DNA of 64,000 nt from Burkholderiales bacterium. Its GTDB lineage: Bacteria; Pseudomonadota; Gammaproteobacteria; Burkholderiales; Burkholderiaceae_C. A model generated the notes under the pieces. The model was not told the origin of the DNA, ran no database searches, and saw nothing but the letters and a program-made list of their open reading frames with translations. Both the position numbers and the translations under genes were made by a program. Where the stretch lies: NCBI GenBank assembly GCA_016185015.1, contig JACPOI010000036.1, positions 62,001 through 126,000 on the forward strand, read 5' to 3'. Positions 1 to 9,254 of this stretch are shown here, piece after piece. Each line of letters starts with the position of its first letter. Positions within the stretch are counted from its first letter, which is position 1.

Positions 1-825
1 GGTGGACATGCTCTCCGAGCCTTGGCGTACCTCCTGCACGATGCGCGCCAGGCTGTCGGTCATCTCCTGCAGGGCTTGCAGCAGCTGGCCGGTCTCGTCG
101 CTGCTCTCGACGCGGATGTGACTGCCCAGGTCGCCGCTGGCCACGGTGCGAGCCACCTGCACGGCTTCATTGAGGGGGCGCGTGATGGAGCGTGTGATCC
201 ACCAGGCGAACAGCACGCCCAGCAGCAGGCCCAGCAGGCCCAGTGCCGTCATGAGGGTCCGGGCCGAGACGATGTCGCGCCGCACTTCATCGCTGCTGGC
301 CACGACGATCTTCTTCTGCAGATCGGTCAGCTGGTTGATCGGTGCCTGCAGGGCGTCGAGCAGGGGCAGGGTCTCGGTGTTCATCACGCGCGTGGCTTCC
401 TCCCGGTTGCCTTCCTCCATGAGCCTGGCCACCTTGCCGAAGGAGGCGACGTACTGGCTGCGTGTTTCCTTCAGGCGGGTCAGCAGCGCCTTGCCCTCGG
501 GCAGGTAGATGAGCTGGTCCAGCGTCTCCAGCGCCACGTCGATGGTCTTCTTGTTCTCGGCGATGCGCTCCTTGATCCGGGCCAGCTGCGACACGTCGTC
601 CACGATGATCAGTTCCATGGTGCGGCGCGCATTGGCCCGGGTGGTGGCGTTGATCACGTTGGCGGCCTCGGCCTTGACCCAGTCCTTCTCGATGATGCGG
701 CTGTTGACCTCGCCGACCTGGCTGAAGCGCCACAGGGCCAGCAGGATGACAGCAAGCAGCATCACGATGAGCAGGCCGAAGCCCAGGCCCAGCCGGGTGC
801 CGATTTTCAGGTTGGCGATGTTCAT
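1..825 (-). CDS. methyl-accepting chemotaxis protein (N-terminal 4HB/TM/HAMP part; 3' end beyond window edge)
   Basis: Reading frame open from ATG (cat at 823-825) to window edge; translation MNIANLKIGTRLGLGFGLLIVMLLAVILLALWRFSQVGEVN...ITRSITRPLNEAVQVARTVASGDLGSHIRVESSDETGQLLQALQEMTDSLARIVQEVRQGSESMST. Typical MCP. Missing from the ORF track because no stop lies in the window. Confidence 0.9.
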   Translation of the reverse strand, partial: MNIANLKIGTRLGLGFGLLIVMLLAVILLALWRFSQVGEVNSRIIEKDWVKAEAANVINATTRANARRTMELIIVDDVSQLARIKERIAENKKTIDVALETLDQLIYLPEGKALLTRLKETRSQYVASFGKVARLMEEGNREEATRVMNTETLPLLDALQAPINQLTDLQKKIVVASSDEVRRDIVSARTLMTALGLLGLLLGVLFAWWITRSITRPLNEAVQVARTVASGDLGSHIRVESSDETGQLLQALQEMTDSLARIVQEVRQGSESMST

Positions 826-843
826 GGGGGTTCTCCGAAATAA

Positions 844-1617
844 TCAGCTGGATTGGGGCTTGGCGTAACTGCCGTCGATTTCATTGAACAGGGGGCTGGC
901 CATGGTGTCGTCCGTGTCTGCGTAGGGGCCGGTGCCGCTGTGCGTGGCGCTGGAGGCCGGCACGAACTGGCCGGTTTTCACGTCGAACACATGCACCTCG
1001 CCGTCTTCGATCACGTAGTGCCAGCCGTGCAGGGCCAGCTGACCGGCTTCCACGCGCTCGCGCACCATGGGGTAGCCCATCAGGCGCTCCAGTTGCAGGA
1101 TCACGGCGCGCTGTTCGGTGCGGCGCAGCGCCTCGGCCGAGATCTGCACCGGCAACACGGCCTCGCGCCCGAGGTCCAGCCAGGCGGCCAGGTTGATGGC
1201 TTCCTTGGGCACGCCCTCGTAGAGTGCGCGGATGCCGCCGCAATGGCTGTGGCCGCAGACCACGATGCGCGAGACCTTGAGGCTGAGCACCGCGAACTCG
1301 ATGGCCGCGGCCGTGCCGTGGTAACCCGTCCAGCGTCGCGCGGCAGCCAGGTAGACGCCTTCGGGGGACATGTCGCCCGAGGGGACGTTGAGCATGCCGT
1401 CGTGCGGCGGCACGAAGGCCGCCACATTGCGCACGATGAAGAGGTCACCCGGGCCCGTGCCGGTGAGCAGGTAGGGCACCAGCCGCGAGTCAGAGCAGCC
1501 GATGAAGAGGATGGTGGGGTGCTGGCCGCGCTCCACCAGATCCTGGAACTGGTCCTGGATGCCGGGAAAGGTCTGGTCGTGAAAGCGCCGCAGACGCTCC
1601 AGCAGTTCGTCGGGCAT
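844..1617 (-). CDS. beta-class carbonic anhydrase
   Basis: ORF 257 aa with CSDSR and HSHCGG zinc-site motifs (FIGCSDSRLVP ... VVCGHSHCGGIRAL). Confidence 0.93.
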   Translation of the reverse strand: MPDELLERLRRFHDQTFPGIQDQFQDLVERGQHPTILFIGCSDSRLVPYLLTGTGPGDLFIVRNVAAFVPPHDGMLNVPSGDMSPEGVYLAAARRWTGYHGTAAAIEFAVLSLKVSRIVVCGHSHCGGIRALYEGVPKEAINLAAWLDLGREAVLPVQISAEALRRTEQRAVILQLERLMGYPMVRERVEAGQLALHGWHYVIEDGEVHVFDVKTGQFVPASSATHSGTGPYADTDDTMASPLFNEIDGSYAKPQSS

Positions 1618-1631
1618 CGGCGCGCTCTCGC

Positions 1632-2459
1632 TTACTGGACCAGTGGGGTGTCGGCGGCGTCCAGTTCCACGCCTTCGAGCTCGGCCTGCCCGGCCAGCAG
1701 GGCCAGGTACTGGCGCAGCGCGGTCACATAGGTCTGCTGGCGCAGGGTCATGGCGACGGCGCCGTGCACGGATTCGAAGGATTGGTCGGCACCGGCTTCG
1801 CGCTGGCGCACATCCACCACGTGCAGGCCGAAACGGCTGTGCACCAGGCGCGGCAGCACGCCCACTTCGGACTGGCCGAAGATCTCGCGCGCGAACTCGG
1901 GGGCGCAGTCCTGCGCCGTGAGCCAGCCCAGTTCGCCGCCTTCGGCGCCGCTGGGGCAGTTGGAGAGCTTGCGGGCGGCTTCGACGAAGGGGTCGCCCGT
2001 GCCGTCGTGGCTGCGCACATCGAGCAGGGCGCCTTCGGCGCGCTTGCGCAGCGCCACGACGTCGACGCCCGGCGTCACGGCAAACAGGATGTGGCGCACA
2101 TGCGCGCGCTCGCCGATGCGGTAACGCGCGGCGTGGGCCGCGTGGTGGCGACGGCAGGCTTCTTCCGACGGATCGGGGATCTTCAGGCTTTGTTCGAGCA
2201 GCTGCTCGATGGCCTCGACCGCCGCTTCGCTGGGCACGCCGTCGGCCGCGCTGTCGGCCGCGGCCAGCAGGCCGGCGCGCTGCGCCGCCTGGCGCAGCAG
2301 CTCGGTGCAGGCGCGTTGGCGCAGCTCGTCGTCGCTGAGCTTTTCATCGGAAAGGTGCAGGGCGACGCCGTTGACCCGCGCGATGGCGACGGGGGCGGCC
2401 ACGGTCGCTTCGGCTTCGGCGCTGGCGCAGCCGCAGCTGGAGGAGCAGGGGGTTTTCAT
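1632..2459 (-). CDS. parvulin-type peptidyl-prolyl cis-trans isomerase encoded in the nar operon
   Basis: ORF 275 aa; parvulin-like core (RAHVRHILFAV...LSNCPSGAEGGELGWL...FGQSEVGVLPRLVHSRFGLHVVDV); 4-bp overlap with narI. Confidence 0.88.
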   Translation of the reverse strand: MKTPCSSSCGCASAEAEATVAAPVAIARVNGVALHLSDEKLSDDELRQRACTELLRQAAQRAGLLAAADSAADGVPSEAAVEAIEQLLEQSLKIPDPSEEACRRHHAAHAARYRIGERAHVRHILFAVTPGVDVVALRKRAEGALLDVRSHDGTGDPFVEAARKLSNCPSGAEGGELGWLTAQDCAPEFAREIFGQSEVGVLPRLVHSRFGLHVVDVRQREAGADQSFESVHGAVAMTLRQQTYVTALRQYLALLAGQAELEGVELDAADTPLVQ

Positions 2460-3196
2460 ACACGGGCTCCCGGTTGGCGTGGCAGGTTGTGGCCGGTGGG
2501 CAGGTTGAGCCGGCGGCTACGCACGACCTGGTAAGGCCGCATCAGGTAGGTCACCGAGGCAAAACCGCTCCAGACGTGCACCAGGCGCGTGAAGGGGAAG
2601 ATCAGGAAGATGCTCATGCCCAGGAACATGTGCGCCTTGAAGACCCAGCTGGCTTCGAGCAGCAGCTCGGGGGCACCACTGCGGAAGGTCACGATGCGCT
2701 GGGCCCATTCGGCCAGTTGCATCATCATGCCGCCGTCCAGGTGCTGGGCCGAGAGCGGGATGGTGCCCAGGCCCAGGGCGAACTGCAGCCACAGCAGGAC
2801 CAGCAGCAGGATGTCGCTGGCCTTGCTGGTGGCGCGGATGCGCGGCTCGAACAGGCGGCGGTGCAGCAGCACCGTGACGCCGATGAAACCCAGCACCCCG
2901 AACAGGCCGCCCGAGACCATGGCCAGCAGCTGTTTGGCACCGGCCGTCATGAAGGGCTCGTAGAGGAAGTGCGGCGTCAGCATGCCCACGGTGTGGCCGA
3001 AGAACAGGAACAGCACACCGACGTGGAACAGGTTGCTGCCCCAGCGCAGCTGGCCGGCCTTGAGCAGCTGCGAGGAATCGCTTTTCCAGGTGTACTGGTC
3101 GCGGTCGAAGCGGATCAGGCTGCCCAGCAGGAAGACCGTGAGGCAGATGTAGGGATAGATCCCGAAGACGAACTGGTTGAGGTAGTTCATATTCAT
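2456..3196 (-). CDS. narI: respiratory nitrate reductase gamma subunit (cytochrome b)
   Basis: 246 aa membrane protein MNYLNQFVFGIYPYICLTVFLLGSLIRFDRDQYTWKSDSSQLL; position after narJ; 4-bp overlap. Confidence 0.96.
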   Translation of the reverse strand: MNMNYLNQFVFGIYPYICLTVFLLGSLIRFDRDQYTWKSDSSQLLKAGQLRWGSNLFHVGVLFLFFGHTVGMLTPHFLYEPFMTAGAKQLLAMVSGGLFGVLGFIGVTVLLHRRLFEPRIRATSKASDILLLVLLWLQFALGLGTIPLSAQHLDGGMMMQLAEWAQRIVTFRSGAPELLLEASWVFKAHMFLGMSIFLIFPFTRLVHVWSGFASVTYLMRPYQVVRSRRLNLPTGHNLPRQPGARV

Positions 3197-3873
3197 GCTC
3201 CTGGCGCAGCGGGCTGCGCAACATTCCTGACGATGCGGATGGGCTGGGGCTGGCCGGGTTTGGCCTGGCCCTGGGTCGAACAGCCGTCAAAGGCCATGGG
3301 CTCTTCCCAGGCCTGGTCCAGCGGCTCGTCTTCCACCACCTTCACGGCCTGGGCCCGTTCCCCGGCGATCTCCAGCAGGGCGCCCAGCACGCTGGCGTAG
3401 GGGCTCTCCCGTTTGACCAGGGCGCTGAAGATGGCATTGAGGATGTGGGCGATCTCGCCCAGGAAGGCTCGCGCCTCCTTGGCCGGCTGGGTGGAGACGA
3501 ACTCCAGCACCACCGGCAGGTAGTCGGGCAACTCGCCCTCGGCCAGGTAGAGGCCGGCCTTCTCGTAGGTCTGGGCCAGGTCGATCATGGCCGGGCCGCG
3601 GTCGCGGCTGTCGCCGTGCACGTGCTCGAACAGATGCAGCGAGGTGGCGCGGCCGCGGTCGAACAGTTGCACGTAGTCGGCTTCCATGTCGATCGGGTCG
3701 CGCGTGCGCATGGACTTGAGCAGCGCGTCCAGCTCGCCCAGGCGGGTTGCGCCCAGGGCCTGTTCGCTGTGCAGCGCGGCACCCAGGTCGCCCAGGTGGC
3801 TGCGCAGTTCGGCGTCGGGGTAGCCCAGCAGACGGGCCAGCACGCGCAGGGTCAAAGTAGCGTTGTGGGTCAT
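3193..3873 (-). CDS. narJ: nitrate reductase molybdenum cofactor assembly chaperone
   Basis: C-terminal part of track ORF 3193..4395; internal start MTHNATLTLRVLARLLGYPDAELRSHLGDLG at cat 3871-3873; NarJ-type sequence MEADYVQLFDRGRATSLHLFEHVHGDSRDRGPAM. Confidence 0.95.
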   Translation of the reverse strand: MTHNATLTLRVLARLLGYPDAELRSHLGDLGAALHSEQALGATRLGELDALLKSMRTRDPIDMEADYVQLFDRGRATSLHLFEHVHGDSRDRGPAMIDLAQTYEKAGLYLAEGELPDYLPVVLEFVSTQPAKEARAFLGEIAHILNAIFSALVKRESPYASVLGALLEIAGERAQAVKVVEDEPLDQAWEEPMAFDGCSTQGQAKPGQPQPIRIVRNVAQPAAPGA

Positions 3874-3875
3874 GG

Positions 3876-5399
3876 TCAGACTCCTGCCTTGATGGGGATG
3901 GTGCGGCGTTTGCCGCTGCCGAAGAGGCTGGCCTCGCTGGCGCCGTCGGAACAGCCGTTGCCAAACGAGAAGCCGCAGCCGCCGCGCATGTCGAAGGTGT
4001 TCTCGGCGTACTCGCGGTGCGAGCTCGGGATCACGAAGCGGTCCTCGTAGTTGGCAATCGCCATCACGTGGTACATGTCCTCCACCTCGGCCTGCGTCAT
4101 CTGCACCTGCTCCAGGGCGCTGGTGTTGATGCGGCCTTCGACGTGCTTCTCGCGCTGGTAGGCGCGCATGGCGAGCATGCGTTCCAGGGCGCGTTCCACC
4201 GGCATGGTGTCGCCGGCGGTCAGCAGGTTGGCCAGGTACTTGACCGGGATGCGCAGCTGCTTGACGTCCGGGATCTCGCCGTTGATGCCGATGTCGCCGG
4301 CGTTCGCGGCCGCCGTGATGGGCGACAGCGGCGGCACGTACCAGACCATGGGCAGGGTGCGGTACTCGGGGTGCAGGGGCAGGGCCACCTTCCACTCCAC
4401 CGCCATCTTGTAGACCGGGCTCCTGCGCGCGGCGTCCATCCAGGCGTCGGGGATGCCGTCGGCGCGCGCCTGCTCGATCACCTTCGGGTCGTTGGGGTCG
4501 AGGAAGATGTTGAGCTGGGCTTCGTACAGGTCGCGGTCGTGTTCCACGCTGGCCGCTTCCTGGATGCGGTCGGCGTCATACAGCAGAACGCCCAGGTAGC
4601 GGATGCGGCCCACGCAGGTCTCGGAGCAGACGGTGGGTTGACCGGCTTCGATGCGCGGGTAGCAGAAGATGCACTTCTCGGCCTTGCCCGATTCCCAGTT
4701 GTAGTAGATCTTCTTGTAGGGGCAGCCGCTCACGCACATGCGCCAGCCGCGGCACTTGTCCTGGTCGATCAGCACAATGCCGTCTTCCTCGCGCTTGTAG
4801 ATCGAGCCCGAGGGGCACGATGCGACGCAGGCCGGGTTCAGGCAGTGTTCGCACAGCCGCGGCAGGTACATCATGAAGGTGTTCTCGAACTGCCCGTAGA
4901 TGTCCTTCTGCACGTCGTCGAAGTTCTTGTCCTTCGAACGCTTGCTGAATTCACCACCCAGGATCTCCTCCCAGTTCGGGCCCCACTCGATCTTCTCCAT
5001 GCGCTGACCGGTGATCAGGCTGCGCGGACGTGCCGTGGGCGTGGCCTTCATCTCGGGCGCCGACTGCAGGTGGTCGTAGTCGAAGGTGAAGGGCTCGTAG
5101 TAGTCGTCGATCTGCGGCAGGTTGGGGTTGGCGAAGATCTTCATCAAGAGCTTCCACTTCGCCCCCTGGCGCGGTTCGATGCTGCCGTTCGATTTACGGA
5201 CCCAGCCGCCGTTCCACTTGTCCTGGTTCTCCCATTCCTTGGGGTAACCGATGCCGGGTTTGGTCTCGACGTTGTTGAACCAGGCGTACTCCATGCCTTT
5301 GCGGCTGGTCCAGACGTTCTTGCAGGTGACCGAACAGGTGTGGCAACCGATGCACTTGTCCAGATTGAGCACCATGCCGATTTGAGCGCGGATTTTCAT
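3876..5399 (-). CDS. narH: respiratory nitrate reductase beta subunit (Fe-S)
   Basis: 507 aa; CIGCHTCSVTCKNVW and CRGWRMCVSGCPYKK cluster motifs typical of NarH. Confidence 0.97.
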   Translation of the reverse strand: MKIRAQIGMVLNLDKCIGCHTCSVTCKNVWTSRKGMEYAWFNNVETKPGIGYPKEWENQDKWNGGWVRKSNGSIEPRQGAKWKLLMKIFANPNLPQIDDYYEPFTFDYDHLQSAPEMKATPTARPRSLITGQRMEKIEWGPNWEEILGGEFSKRSKDKNFDDVQKDIYGQFENTFMMYLPRLCEHCLNPACVASCPSGSIYKREEDGIVLIDQDKCRGWRMCVSGCPYKKIYYNWESGKAEKCIFCYPRIEAGQPTVCSETCVGRIRYLGVLLYDADRIQEAASVEHDRDLYEAQLNIFLDPNDPKVIEQARADGIPDAWMDAARRSPVYKMAVEWKVALPLHPEYRTLPMVWYVPPLSPITAAANAGDIGINGEIPDVKQLRIPVKYLANLLTAGDTMPVERALERMLAMRAYQREKHVEGRINTSALEQVQMTQAEVEDMYHVMAIANYEDRFVIPSSHREYAENTFDMRGGCGFSFGNGCSDGASEASLFGSGKRRTIPIKAGV

Positions 5400-5411
5400 G
5401 GTCGTTCTCCT

Positions 5412-8400
5412 TCAGGCGTGGGCGCCGGTAGCAGCTTGGGCGGCAGCCGGGGTGTCCAGCCAGTCCACCTTGTTCATCTTGCGCACCACGACGAACTCGT
5501 CGCGGTTGGTGCCGATGGTCCCGTAGTAGTTGAAGCCGTAGCTGAACTGCGCGTAACCGCCGATCATGTGCGTGGGCTTCAACACGATGCGCGTCACCGA
5601 GTTGTGGATGCCGCCGCGTGCGCCGGTGATCTCGGAGCCGGGGGTGTTGATGATCTTCTCCTGCGCGTGGTACATCATGACCATGCCGTTGTTCACCCGC
5701 TGGCTCACCACCGCGCGCGCCGCAATGGCGCCGTTGATGTTGAACAGCTCAACCCAGTCGTTGTCCACGATGCCGGCGCTCTTGGCGTCGTCCTCGCTGA
5801 GCCAGATCACCGGGCCGCCGCGGTTGAGCGTGAGCATCATCAGGTTGTCCGTGTAGGTGGAGTGGATACCCCACTTCTGGTGCGGCGTGATGAAGTTCAG
5901 CAGGATCTCGGCGTTGCCGTTGGGCTTGATGCCGTGGATGCCGGCCGTGGTCTTCAAGTCCACGGGCGGCTTGTAGCTGGACAGGTTTTCCCCGAAGGCG
6001 GTCATCCACGGGTGGTCCAGGTAGAACTGCTGACGGCCGGTGAGGGTGCGCCACGGTATCAGCTCATGCACGTTGGTGTAGCCGGCGTTGTAGGACACGG
6101 TCTCGCTCTCGATGCCGCTCCAGGTCGGGCTGGAGATGATCTTGCGCGGCTGAGCCTGGATGTCGCGGAAGCGGATCTTCTCGTCTTCGCGGTACAGGGC
6201 CAGGTGCTTGTGGTCGCGCCCAGTCTGCTTGGACAGCGCCTCCCAGGCCTTGACGGCGACGTGGCCGTTGGTTTCCGGGGCCAGCTGCAGCACCACTTCG
6301 CAGGCGTCGATGTCGGTCTCGATCTTGGGCATGCCACAGGTGGCGCCTTCGGCACGCACCACGCCGTTGAGCTCACCGAGCTGCTTGACTTCGGTCTGGG
6401 TGTTCCAGGCGATGCCCTTGCCGCCGTTGCCCACCTTGTTCATCAGCGGGCCCAAGGCCGTGAAGCGCTTGTAGAGGTTGGGGTAGTCGCGTTCGACCAC
6501 GGCCATGTTGGGCGCGGTCTTGCCGGGGATGAGCTCGCACTCGCCCTTCTTCCATTCCTTGACGTCGAAGGGCTGGGCCAGTTCGGACGGGCTGTCGTGC
6601 ATCAGCGGGGTGAGCACCATCTCGCGCTCCACACCCAGGTGGCCCACGCAGAGCTCGCTGAACTTCTTGGCGAAGCCCTTGTAGATGTCCCAGTCGCTCT
6701 TGCTCTGCCAGGCCGGGTCCACCGCGGTGGACAGCGGGTGGATGAAGGGGTGCATGTCGCTGGTGTTGAGGTCGTTCTTCTCGTACCAGGTGGCGGTGGG
6801 CAGCACGATGTCGGAGTACAGGCAGGTCGTGCTCATGCGGAAGTCCAGCGTGACCAGCAGGTCCAGCTTGCCCTCCGGGGCCTGGTCGTGCCAGACCACC
6901 TCGGTGGGCTTGGCCTCGTCCTTGCCGAGGTCCTTGCCCTGCACGCCGTGGCTGGTGCCCAGCAGGTGCTTGAGGAAGTACTCGTGGCCCTTGCCGCTGG
7001 AGCCCAGGATGTTGGAGCGCCAGACGAACATGTTGCGCGGCCAGTTGGCCGGGTGGTCCGGGTCCTCGCAGCTCATCTTGAGCGTGCCGTCCTTCAGGCC
7101 CTTGACCGTGTAGTCCTTGGGGTCCATGCCGGCGGCGGTCGCGTCCTTCACGATCTGCATCGGGTTGGTCTGCAGCTGCGGGGCGCTGGGCAACCAGCCC
7201 ATGCGCTCGGCGCGCACGTTGTAGTCGATCATGCTGCCGCCGAAGATCTTCTTGTCGGCCAGCGGCGAGAGCACCTCGCCCATGGTCAGCTTCTCGTAGC
7301 GCCACTGGTCGGTGTGGGCGTAGAAGAAGCTGGTGGAGTTCATCTGGCGGGGCGGGCGGATCCAGTCCAGCGCGAAGGCCAGCGCGGTCCAGCCGGTCTG
7401 CGGCCGCAGTTTTTCCTGGCCCACGTAGTGCGCCCAGCCGCCGCCCGATTGGCCGATACAGCCGCACATCATCAGCATGTTGATGATGCCGCGGTAGTTC
7501 ATGTCGCTGTGGTACCAGTGGTTCATGGCCGCGCCGATGATGACCATGGACTTGCCCTTGGTCTTGTCGGCGTTGTCGGCGAACTGGTGCGCCACGGTGA
7601 TGAGCTGCTGGCGCGGCACGCCGGTGATCTTTTCCTGCCAGGCCGGGGTGTAGGGGGTGTCGTCGTCGAAGCTCTTCGCGGCGAGTTCACCCGGCAGGCC
7701 GCGGGCGATGCCGTAGTTGGCGGCCTGCAGGTCGAACACGGTGGCCACCAGGGCTTCGCGCTTGTCGCCTTCCTTGCCCAGCGAGATGCGCGTCACCGGC
7801 ACGGTGCGCACCAGCACGTTGTTGGCTGCGGCGCCCGTGGTGTTGTTGGGGAAGTGCTCGCTTTCGATGCCGCCGAAGTAGGGGAAGCCGATCTTCGCGG
7901 TTTCGGTCTTGGCGCCGCCCTCCATCGCGGAGAGCTTGAGCTTCACGTCATTGCCGTGGCGCGCTTCCTTGGCTTCCAGGTTCCACTGGCCGGCGTCGGC
8001 GCGGCCGTCCGGTCCCCAGCGGAAGCCGATGGCGCCCTTGGGGCAGACCACCTTGCCGTCTTCGTTGATGGCCACGGTCTTCCATTCGGGGTTGTTGGCC
8101 TGGCCCAGCTTGCCGTTGAAGTCGCTGGCGCGCACATAGCGGTCGGGCACCAGGATCTTTTCGCCGCTCGGGCTGGTCTGCTCCTTGAGCATGACCAGCA
8201 TGGGCAGGTCGGTGTAACGGCGCGCGTAGTCGTCGAAGTAGGCGCTGGGCTTGTCGAAGTAGAACTCCTTCATGATGACGTGGCCCATGGCCATGGCCAT
8301 CGCCGCGTCGGTGCCCTGCTTGGGGTGCATCCAAATGTCGGCCAGCTTGGAGATCTCGGCGTAGTCGGGTGTCACCGCCACGGTCTTGGCGCCCTTGTAG

Positions 8401-9212
8401 CGCACCTCGGTGAAGAAGTGGGCGTCGGGGGTGCGCGTCTGCGGCACGTTGGAGCCCCAGGCGATGATGTAGGTGGAGTTGTACCAGTCGGCCGACTCGG
8501 GCACGTCGGTCTGCTCACCCCAGACCTGCGGGCTGGCGGGGGGGAGGTCGCAGTACCAGTCGTAGAAGCTCATGCACACGCCGCCCATCAGGCTGAGGTA
8601 GCGCGAGCCGGCAGCGTAGGAGACCATGGACATGGCCGGGATCGGCGAGAAGCCGATCACGCGGTCGGGACCGTGTTTCTTGACGGTGTAGATGTTCGCC
8701 GCGGCGATCATCTCGTTGACTTCATCCCAGCTGGAGCGCACGAAGCCGCCCAGGCCGCGCACGCTCTGGTATTCCTTGCGCTTGGCGTTGCTGTCGGCAA
8801 TCGACGCCCAGGCCTCCACCGGCGCATGGACCAGCCGGGCTTCGCGCCAGAGCTTGAGCAGGCGCCCGCGCACCATGGGGTACTTCACGCGGTTGGCGGA
8901 ATACAGGTACCAGCTGTAGCTGGCGCCACGCGCGCAGCCGCGCGGTTCGTGGTTGGGCATGTCCCAGCGGGTGCGGGGGTAGTCGGTCTGCTGGGTTTCC
9001 CAGGTGACGATGCCGCCCTTGACGTAGATTTTCCACGAGCAGGAGCCCGTGCAGTTCACGCCGTGGGTGGAGCGCACGATCTTGTCGTGGGCCCAGCGGT
9101 CGCGGTAGGCGTCTTCCCAGGTGCGGTCTTCACCGGTGGTGACGCCGTGGTCCTTGGAGAAGGGCTCTTTCGGTTGCGAGAAGTAGCTCAGTCGGTCGAG
9201 AAAATGGCTCAT
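5412..9212 (-). CDS. narG: respiratory nitrate reductase alpha subunit (Mo-bisMGD)
   Basis: 1266 aa; MSHFLDRLSYFSQPKEPFSKDHGVTTGEDRTWEDAYRDRWAHDKIVRSTHGVNCTGSCSWKIYVK, classic NarG N-terminus. Confidence 0.98.
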   Translation of the reverse strand: MSHFLDRLSYFSQPKEPFSKDHGVTTGEDRTWEDAYRDRWAHDKIVRSTHGVNCTGSCSWKIYVKGGIVTWETQQTDYPRTRWDMPNHEPRGCARGASYSWYLYSANRVKYPMVRGRLLKLWREARLVHAPVEAWASIADSNAKRKEYQSVRGLGGFVRSSWDEVNEMIAAANIYTVKKHGPDRVIGFSPIPAMSMVSYAAGSRYLSLMGGVCMSFYDWYCDLPPASPQVWGEQTDVPESADWYNSTYIIAWGSNVPQTRTPDAHFFTEVRYKGAKTVAVTPDYAEISKLADIWMHPKQGTDAAMAMAMGHVIMKEFYFDKPSAYFDDYARRYTDLPMLVMLKEQTSPSGEKILVPDRYVRASDFNGKLGQANNPEWKTVAINEDGKVVCPKGAIGFRWGPDGRADAGQWNLEAKEARHGNDVKLKLSAMEGGAKTETAKIGFPYFGGIESEHFPNNTTGAAANNVLVRTVPVTRISLGKEGDKREALVATVFDLQAANYGIARGLPGELAAKSFDDDTPYTPAWQEKITGVPRQQLITVAHQFADNADKTKGKSMVIIGAAMNHWYHSDMNYRGIINMLMMCGCIGQSGGGWAHYVGQEKLRPQTGWTALAFALDWIRPPRQMNSTSFFYAHTDQWRYEKLTMGEVLSPLADKKIFGGSMIDYNVRAERMGWLPSAPQLQTNPMQIVKDATAAGMDPKDYTVKGLKDGTLKMSCEDPDHPANWPRNMFVWRSNILGSSGKGHEYFLKHLLGTSHGVQGKDLGKDEAKPTEVVWHDQAPEGKLDLLVTLDFRMSTTCLYSDIVLPTATWYEKNDLNTSDMHPFIHPLSTAVDPAWQSKSDWDIYKGFAKKFSELCVGHLGVEREMVLTPLMHDSPSELAQPFDVKEWKKGECELIPGKTAPNMAVVERDYPNLYKRFTALGPLMNKVGNGGKGIAWNTQTEVKQLGELNGVVRAEGATCGMPKIETDIDACEVVLQLAPETNGHVAVKAWEALSKQTGRDHKHLALYREDEKIRFRDIQAQPRKIISSPTWSGIESETVSYNAGYTNVHELIPWRTLTGRQQFYLDHPWMTAFGENLSSYKPPVDLKTTAGIHGIKPNGNAEILLNFITPHQKWGIHSTYTDNLMMLTLNRGGPVIWLSEDDAKSAGIVDNDWVELFNINGAIAARAVVSQRVNNGMVMMYHAQEKIINTPGSEITGARGGIHNSVTRIVLKPTHMIGGYAQFSYGFNYYGTIGTNRDEFVVVRKMNKVDWLDTPAAAQAATGAHA

Positions 9213-9254
9213 ATCAGCCTCCTAGATAGTCGTTGTGACGCGCTTGCGGTGTGA

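Noticed and set aside
2474-3400. 308-aa plus-strand ORF opposite narI/narJ
   Set aside because: Gln/His/Ala-rich shadow of narI, no independent evidence.
4017-9254. 1745-aa plus-strand ORF antisense to narG/narH
   Set aside because: Shadow of conserved narGH in high-GC DNA; sequence is His/Val/Gly/Ala-rich without domain motifs, and narGH on the other strand is unambiguous.
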